DNA from: Tetrapyrgos nigripes | Taxonomy: Eukaryota > Basidiomycota > Agaricomycetes > Agaricales > Campanellaceae | DNA: 64,000 bases | Assembly: GCA_013368315.1 (NCBI GenBank) | Contig: JAACJM010000150.1 | Location: forward strand, 62,001-126,000 | Reading direction: 5' to 3' | Part shown: positions 57,218 to 64,000 of the stretch, in pieces | Numbering within the stretch: position 1 is the stretch's first letter | How the letters are laid out: every line of letters starts with the position of its first letter | Notes under the pieces: model-generated | The model's input: the letters and a program-made list of their open reading frames with translations, nothing else | Database searches by the model: none | What the model was told of the DNA's origin: nothing | Position numbers and translations under genes: made by a program

Positions 57218-59254
57218 CACCACAAAAATTGACAGAGCAAACTATTGAAAAACGGACCAATATACAATGAAATATTGGCCGCTTTTAAAACAGGGTAATA
57301 TTCTGTCAAAGTATCATTGAAGGATTGGCAATACCTTGGCCCGATTTACGATGGTTTGCAAAGCAGGGTAATATTTTGCGATATTTTGGGTCGTTTTGTG
57401 AAGTATCGCAGATGGGGTCAAATTTTGGAGGGGTATTGGAGGAGTATTGGGATGACTTCGGGGAAGTTTTGAGTCATTTTCAAGGTACTGAAAAAGGGTC
57501 GATGTATTGCTGAAGTTTCGTAGATACATTCTCAATAGTGTGACCTATATATCACTTTCCTAGAGTAATACTGGAAGGGGCAGCATGCGCAGTTCAACCC
57601 AGAACCAACCGTTGCCGTCAACGCGAATGATACATTTAGTAACCTAACATATGCGCATTCACCCATCAACGCATTGCAATGAGCATTGAGAGCAAATCCG
57701 GCTTACTACCACCGGCTCTTGATGGTAGGACAAGTTCCTTCAACGTCGGCGGTGTCTTGTCATAGCCTTGACTATCGAATTACTTACTTTCTACCCCGTG
57801 CAGGCCAGCAGAGTGAAACATTTTCAGGCTGTATGTATGCATTTGGTTTTCAGCGATGAGCACTTATTTGCGCTTTGTTTGGCATCAGCTTTGGAACGCG
57901 TAATTTTCAAACTCCGCTAAATACCGCCCAAAACTGGGCGACGCGTCAACGCGTCAACTTCTTTCTTCACCACCACCATTCTTCGAGTCCTCGTTCCCTT
58001 CCTTCTTCTTCCGACCTGTCTTTCCTGTCTCTCCGACTCTCCTTCCCACTCAATGACCCACACAGTGCTCACCCTTCAGTCCGAACGTGTGGTAGGCTTA
58101 TGGTGAGCTTTCTGGCTCAATCTTCGTTGCCTTCCTACTCACCCTCCTCTGTAGATCCACCCCCTTCTATGGATTTGAGCTGTCATTCCTAAAACTGATT
58201 TGGAGGATTCAGAGAAACGGCAGTTGGAGTTGGACCGAGAGGGTTAGCGGTTCACGTTCATCCATCATCTTGCTGGTGAGTTTCGCCGTCTTTGTTAGTT
58301 ATTTTCCCTTTGTTTTTGGCTTTCCGTCATTGCCTTTGGCGATGATCCTCTTGTGTCTTTGTGTTCCCGCCTTTTGTCTTTGCCTTTGGATATTCACTCA
58401 CGCATCCTACAGCAACGAGTATGCTTTATCCACCAAGGCGATCCTAGTTTCCTGCTTACGTGTGGTCAGTACGTCCTCCCTTGTCTGACGCCCAGTTTAA
58501 TTATTTTTCCCGCCCTCATCGTTGACAGTGTTGTTGCCACTTCCCTCCAACCCTATGCGCATTTTCTGACCTTGTAATGTCAAACCCTCCAGACTACCAA
58601 TGCGCAACAACCAGAATATCACGCATATGGCTGCTTCTTCAGTTTGCGGTGAGTCGTTCTTTCGCTCCGCTCAGTGTCTTTAATCTTACAAGTCCCTCCT
58701 TCCGTATCTAGTTCTCTGCTCCCGTCATGCTTTCGTGAGTGTTCCCTTTGACTCTTGTGTCGTCAATCTATCTCATCCAAAAACATTACAGAGTGGATGT
58801 ATATCTGTCTACAGAGGGTGTGCTGCTGTGAGTCATATAATCATATACAACAGTCTGTTTGTCTTGGTAGAGTTGGTGTCGCTATTCTCAGTAGCTACTG
58901 TATCTTAGTAAATGAATATATGAAATTTGATCATTTGGCATATGGACTCTCTGGTTTATGAATAGCATTGATGAACTGCTTGGTACTTCGTTCAATACTT
59001 CGCTCGTCTCACAAGACTTTGTACACTTCTCGAAATTTCCCTTATCTCGCAGTACTTTGCTCACTTTAGAAAACTTTGCTCACTTTGCAATACTTTTTCC
59101 GCTCACGATATATTGCAAAGCGGCCTCGGTATATTCCCGATATACGCTCAAATATCATCCGTCTCCCTAATATATTGTGGCATTTTTCGGACACACAAAA
59201 TACTGAAAATCAGACAAGATCTCAGCGTATATTGGTCCGTCAATTTTTGTGGTG
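57218..59254. mobile_element. non-autonomous TIR element (2.04 kb)
   Basis: Left end CACCACAAAAATTGAC (57218-57233) and right end its exact complement (59239-59254), followed inward on both sides by RGAxCAAxxTA-like and ATATTG/AAAGTATTGC motifs. No transposase. The middle (57950-58760) is a series of GT...AG units of 45-60 nt separated by short spacers. The target duplication is not clear. Confidence 0.65.
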
Positions 59255-60516
59255 ACTGAAATGAATGAAGTTTGATATCGGCTTGGCACCCGAGAATTTT
59301 AAAACTCCGGAAATGCAAACTATATAGTTCAAAGCCACCATCAAACCCTCGGTAACCATTGATCGGACTTCAATGAAATTCCACGTCAACAATTCCTTGC
59401 TCTCTTCCTCCACCGTCTCCCTTCCGTCTCCTCCCTTTCTACTCCCCTTTACCCTCTCTCTCTTGGCCGCTGAGGGCCAATGCAACTTACAGGTAGTTTC
59501 CCGTCATTTCTTCCTTGTGCTCACTCCATACATAGCAGGTTTTGTTCAAATTTCTATGTACGTGGCAGGGTGTAGGGCTGTATACCAGGGCGGGTACATA
59601 TGTACATGTGCAGGTATGTTTGTTTTTTCTTCTCTTACTTGTGCTCACTACTTACCAGGTTTCATTCGATTTTCTATGTGGCAGGCGTAAGGTCATAGCG
59701 TATACATATGGATACGTGCAGGTATGTCCATTTTTCTTCTTGAGACTTCACTTCGCTCATGACCTTTTATGTTTCAAGTGCTTTTTGGATATTTTTTTTG
59801 TTCAGTGCTGCTAGGTACGTGTCGTCACTTCTCCCAGACTATTCTGTGCTAACTTAGGGCTCTTTTGTAGGTGTCGTTAGGAGAGGGACTAGGTTGTGGA
59901 TACTGGGATCTCCTAGTGTAGGTTGCAGGATCACGAGTATTGGAAGGTGGGACGTTGGAGGTTGATATATGTTGTAGTCAGATACATACACTGTACTTCA
60001 GTAGATCTTGCAATACACAAATTTTGTTGATTTTTTTCATATATCAGGCGGCATTCCAAAAAGCAGCACATTTGAGCATCCAGAAAGCCGTATATTCATG
60101 CATGAACGAGCGTATAATCTGAGGTATGACAGAGGTATATTCTGGTATATTCTGGTATATTGGAGTGTTCCGAAAATGCACTCGGGGGTTGTGGAACACA
60201 GCCGGACATTTGTATTCCCGGGTATAATCCACATGGTGGAACGCCGATTATACATCTCCAGTTTTACTGATGCCTTCTCTTTCTGTCCACTGAAATACGC
60301 ACTTTAGACAATAATACTTCATTCATACAGATATGGTGCTCCTACTCGGAAAGCAGCACAAGACTTGAGCATTGGTATCTCGACTGAAGTAGCGTAGGGC
60401 CCGTTTCGTTGGCTCAGAAACATTCGCTGATTGATTCTACAAAAGGCCAGGACGTGAGCGCGTGAGCACGTGAGCGGTAGTCGACATCTATCTCCCTAAG
60501 GGCTGGCTCCGGCGAT
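59255..60516. repeat. region of degenerate tandem, intron-like units
   Basis: Two adjacent units of about 160 bp (59515-59613 with partner 59640-59720) share GTGCTCACT...ACCAGG, TTTCTATGT and ACATATG...ACGTGCAGGTATGT. Each starts and ends like an intron. The start MKFHVNNSLLSSSTVSLPS (59373) with a hydrophobic stretch could be a small secreted peptide, but no stop-free continuation supports it. Confidence 0.45.
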
Positions 60517-60524
60517 ACTTGAGT

Positions 60525-61412
60525 CAAGGGGGAGGCTGGAATTTGCCGAGCGACATAGGGTCGGTCGGTCGGTCGGTCAGGCGGGTCCTAAAAAAAAATT
60601 TCATATGATCTTTTTTTAGACTGATTTTGGCCTTCGTTTGAGGGTTTAGCCAGCTCCGAAACTTGCCCAGCTGTGCCTGGGAGCAAGATATTACTCTTGG
60701 AACTCATATCCGCCTTTGCAGACCTGAACTTTGGCTTTGCAACAAAGGTAGTAAGAAACTAGACTATAATACATGTATGTATGTACTGAATTACCGTTGT
60801 TGGAAAACTGGAAGACGTTCTTGTACCAGACCCAATGAACCTTGCGTAGTATCACTAAGTTATTCTGAGCAAGTCAGCTCCAATAAATCAAAATTGGAAA
60901 TCTTCATCTCTGCTCGAGTCGTCCCTCATGCCAAACGGCGAGCCTACAGAGGTGAGTAGTTAACTGTGCTTAGAGCGAGGATCTATGTAAAGACTAATAC
61001 CTTGATAGAAAAATGAAAAGGGCCATGTTAAATGCCCAGATTGTGGAACCTACGTCAATCCGGGTGCGGCATCGGCTGAAGCCATATTGAAGAGGCATCG
61101 TAGAACGAATAGCTGCAACGATGCACGAGCTAGACGGGACAAGCAGAAGTCAGGTCCCAAGCAAAAAAACCCTATTCTCTATGTTCGCCAAGCAGCTTCT
61201 GAAAGATCCTTGAACTGAGAAGGCAAATAGAGGCTGTTTGACACCCACCGCACACTTCGAAACGATGGTTGAAGTCAAGATGTGTCGGAGTCTGGATTGA
61301 CCTGCCATATTAGGTATATTATGTAAGCGGGTCGGTCGGTCGGTCCACCGGTTGGTGGCTTAAAAAAAATTTCGACCCTATGTTCTTAAAAAAAAATCTA
61401 GCCTCCCCCTTG
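60525..61412 (+). mobile_element. CAAGGGGG-family element, copy 4 (888 bp)
   Basis: Left end CAAGGGGGAGGCT, right end AGCCTCCCCCTTG, 8-bp duplication ACTTGAGT (60517-60524 and 61413-61420). GGTCGGTCGGTCGGTC blocks followed by TAAAAAAAAATTT occur near both ends in the same orientation (about 60560 and 61329). It encodes the zinc-finger exon at 61011-61218. Confidence 0.88.
61011..61218 (+). CDS. zinc-finger peptide exon of CAAGGGGG element (5' part unclear)
   Basis: Exon following an AG at 61008-61009: NEKGHVKCPDCGTYVNPGAA, then ILKRHRRTNSCNDARARRDK and a basic tail, stop TGA 61216-61218. A CxxC...H...C arrangement suggests a single C2HC-type finger with a strongly basic flank, consistent with nucleic-acid binding. 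The upstream exon (ending near 60955, KRRAYRG) does not join in frame with the obvious splice sites, so the start is unknown. Confidence 0.5.
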
Positions 61413-61420
61413 ACTTGAGT

Positions 61421-61973
61421 ACTCAGTATGTCGAGTGAAGCGATGAGGAACATGGTGGTCGAGTTGCAAGCTGCGGTTCGGCAAAATACGAGGTCCGTGC
61501 ACAATCTAAACCACGCTTGCAGTGTGCACCATCCCAACCAAGAGGTCCCAACAGCGTCCTCTGGTGATTAGTAATATCCGCTCTACTCTCTTCATGGTGC
61601 TCAAGTAGGACGAAAGCCATGTCTGCCTTGCTACTTAGATGTACATGAACTGGACATGAACTGGACTATCGTCAATCCCCGGCCAATGCCAAACCCACCT
61701 CAAAACTCAACATCCTCTGAGTAAGTATTCCTTCTCTAATCGACCCTAGTTACATCTGGGTTACATCTCATCTTTTTATAATGTTATCCCGACATATCTG
61801 AGTCGTCCCCTTACTAATGCTCATCGCTCATCGTAGGGTTACAGTTTACAAATCCCCGGCTGGTCGGGAACTTCAATCGCATGTCATCGCGTACTCCAAA
61901 ATCCTGACTTAGTAATGAGTCTTGGAGAGCATATTTAACCAGCATGGATTCTTGCGAGAATCTCTAGTCCAAA
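61421..61973. other. intergenic / promoter of NmrA-like gene
   Basis: No gene seen. Ordinary promoter-like sequence runs up to ATG 61974. Confidence 0.4.
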
Positions 61974-63209
61974 ATGGCTACTTTGCCAACCGCCATTGTC
62001 TTCGGAGGAAGCGGCCTCACCGGATCTTCAATTGCTAATGCTCTCTTGGAGAGAAAGGAATTTGTGCGCTATTCTTCACTTGTCCTTCTGGTGTATTATA
62101 TGCTGATCTTTCTTCATCATCATAGCAAGTCAAAGTGCCCGTTCGTCCTTCATCTCTAGATAAACCCAGCACTGTAGACCTTCGTCAAAAAGGGGCCATC
62201 ATCATTCCCTTTGACCTTGTTGGTTCAACAGCCAACGAACTTCAAGAACTTATCACAGGCGCAGATACCGTGATTTCCGCCATAGTCTGGGAACAGCTCC
62301 ACCAGCAATACAAGATGGTTGATGTTGCAAAAAAAGTTGGAGTGAAGAGGTTTGTTCCTTGTGATTTTGGAACAGCAGGGCGTAGAGGTGTTAGGAAGCT
62401 TCATGATCTGGTAAATCTCAGTCCACTCTAGATCCCCGAGTGTGTATATTGACACATGATAGAAATTGGACATACGAGACTACGTTAAAGCCAGTGGAAT
62501 CGGATACACGTTTATCGATGCTGGCTTTTGGTGAGTGCTCAGCGTTCAGCAATGGATGTCCATTCAGGTGTTCCTAACGACGTTCAAATTTAAAGGTATC
62601 AACTCCTACTGATGTGCACCAACGAGAAACAAACTTCCTATCCATGGCTCTACGAAGATTCCAGATATGTCTGGAACGGTGGACTTGTGAAGACGGCCGG
62701 AATCGACCTTCGTGATGTCGGTCAGTTCTCCGCTCGCATCGTCGCTGATCCTAGGACTTTGAATCAATATGTCAGTCCATAAATTCTTGTTTCGCACTAA
62801 TTCCACCTAACCTTGCTGTTTCATTTCTCTATAGGTGTTTGCCTGGGGACTAGAAGTCACTCAACAAGAATTGGTAAAGTATGCCCGGAAATACGGAGAC
62901 CCAAACGTCGAGATTTTCCCTGTAAGCGTCATTCAGCTTTCAGTTTACATATTTTTCAGTCTACTCAACCCCTCCTTTGCTCGCCTGTCACAGAAATCTA
63001 CGGACGATCTCAGGTCCTTCATTGCCGGAGCTGAAGACATGAGACTAGTCTACTGCCACTATCAGCACAGTATGTGGATATTGGGAGAGAATACAATTGA
63101 AAAGGCGAAACTTCCGGAGTTCGGTGGAGCTTTGGATGCGAGAGAGTTGTATCCCGATATGAAGATACGGCCCATTGGAGATTATGCAAGGGAGTTTTAT
63201 AAGAAGTAG
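61974..63209 (+). CDS. NmrA-like / isoflavone-reductase-like NAD(P) oxidoreductase
   Basis: ATG 61974 (MATLPTAIVFGGSGLTGSSI): atypical SDR with the glycine motif GGSGLTGSS. Introns near 62062-62125, 62411-62463, 62531-62595, 62771-62834 and 62922-62992. Further blocks: ITGADTVISAIVWEQLHQQY, VGVKRFVPCDFGTAGRRGV, YVKASGIGYTFIDAGFW, TAGIDLRDVGQFSARIVAD; C-terminus GDYAREFYKK, stop 63207-63209. About 310 residues, a normal length. Such proteins are either NADPH-dependent reductases (isoflavone, phenylcoumaran type) or redox-sensing regulators. Next to a terpenoid cluster a reductase role is more likely. Confidence 0.85.
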
Positions 63210-63363
63210 CAGATCTACTTACTAGTAGGCCTAGGAGAACAATAGAATCTGGAGTAGACTCTGAGTACGTCTGGGGAGACAGTTCATTAATGTATTCATA
63301 TATTATTCTATGAAGAAAACTCGCATCGTGTAAATAGCTTATATGCTGGTATGTTCAGAGCCT

Positions 63364-64000
63364 TCACACCGAATGCAGCTGTTGCATGTTGACAACCTGT
63401 CGGAATACCTCAAATGCAGCTTCAGGTTGGTAAGCAGGCTATAAGAGTCCACGAAAAGGAGTTGGCAAAGTCGGATAATCAGAAGGATGAAAAAACCACC
63501 AGCCACACCAGTAAAAGACTCACCACTTCGTGTCCTGAATCATATACTCGCCTACCAGAATGAATTGTTCGATGTCAGGACGGGCAAGAGTCAAACGGAT
63601 CCAGATGAGGCACTCACGCAAAGGAGAAATTATCCACATTCTTGATCGCAGCTACAACCTTCCCGTTAATCGTCATGTTGGCGAAAGACGTGTTACCGAG
63701 CCGTTCTTTTCCGTACCAGTCCATAGCGAGGACTGAAGCGTGTCCACCAAGCCAGTTGCAGCTGAGTGAAAGAAAGCGGGAACCGAGTCAGATATACGTG
63801 TTTACTGGAGGGCCTTTTGGAAAAGGAAACGCATACTTGATGTCAGCATCCCCTGCCCACGTCAAAATTTTCAGTCCCGAATTTGCTAGGTTACCGAGTT
63901 GAGGTAGAACCGTCCTTGCGTCCTGAAACGAACGCGTAAGAGACGTCTCCACAGGCAGCCGGAGAAAGTGATACACGTACATCCCCTGTCCTCGTAAACA
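63364..64000 (-). CDS. serine carboxypeptidase (S10), partial at window edge
   Basis: Only the 3' half is inside the window. ILTWAGDADI carries the catalytic Asp. NTSFANMTINGKVVAAIKN and, across an intron, VYDSGHEV|PAYQPEAAFEVF carry the catalytic His. Stop TGA 63366-63364 after MQQLHSV. Vacuolar or secreted exopeptidase of the carboxypeptidase Y/D type. Convergent with the NmrA-like gene, 154 bp apart, and probably the cluster border rather than a member. Confidence 0.83.

Overview
The window looks like a piece of an Agaricomycete (mushroom-forming basidiomycete) chromosome. Genes are split by many short GT...AG introns of about 50-65 nt, gene families are typical of basidiomycete secondary metabolism (cytochrome P450s, secreted FAD oxidases, terpene synthase), and the mobile elements (Tad-like LINE, MULE, KDZ, pogo) are the usual fungal ones. 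No prokaryotic features are seen. All gene models below are joined by eye from splice sites and protein family knowledge; nothing was searched or aligned by computer.

Layout. 0-3.8 kb: decayed pogo transposase, a fold-back element and a solo LTR. 3.8-13 kb: C2H2 zinc-finger regulator, an SDR (3-hydroxyacyl-CoA dehydrogenase-like), a small mobile element carrying zinc-finger/PHD-like exons, a second SDR, and an MFS transporter divergent from it. 13.5-18.9 kb: a MULE DNA transposon nested in an older AT-rich element. 19.2-26.7 kb: a tiny LTR element (TRIM-like) split by a 7 kb LINE. 27.3-56.8 kb: the biosynthetic core: BBE-type FAD oxidase, P450, P450, P450, Gfo/Idh/MocA oxidoreductase, second FAD oxidase, [insertion zone 43.3-49.3 kb], P450, EthD-domain protein, and a terpene synthase fused to an HMG-CoA-synthase-like domain. 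57-61.4 kb: non-autonomous elements. 62-63.2 kb: NmrA/isoflavone-reductase-like gene. The right edge cuts a serine carboxypeptidase.

How it fits together. Co-location of a sesquiterpene-type synthase with four P450s, two flavin oxidases, SDRs, an NmrA-like reductase, an EthD protein, a transporter and a zinc-finger regulator suggests a terpenoid gene cluster, many of its genes in divergent pairs sharing 230-700 bp promoters. The terpene synthase-HMGS gene is the most unusual gene: the HMGS-like half lacks all three catalytic residues, and the reading frame is broken twice.

The main novelty on the mobile side is a family of four short elements (7211-9252, 38466-38849, 46924-47658, 60525-61412) that share CAAGGGGG-type inverted ends, perfect 8-bp target duplications and same-orientation GGTC-repeat blocks near both ends; three of them carry small zinc-finger or PHD-like exons. 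One sits inside the coding exon of a KDZ-type transposase, which itself sits inside an inverted duplicate of the zinc-finger regulator gene: a three-deep nest whose insertion order can be read from the target duplications.
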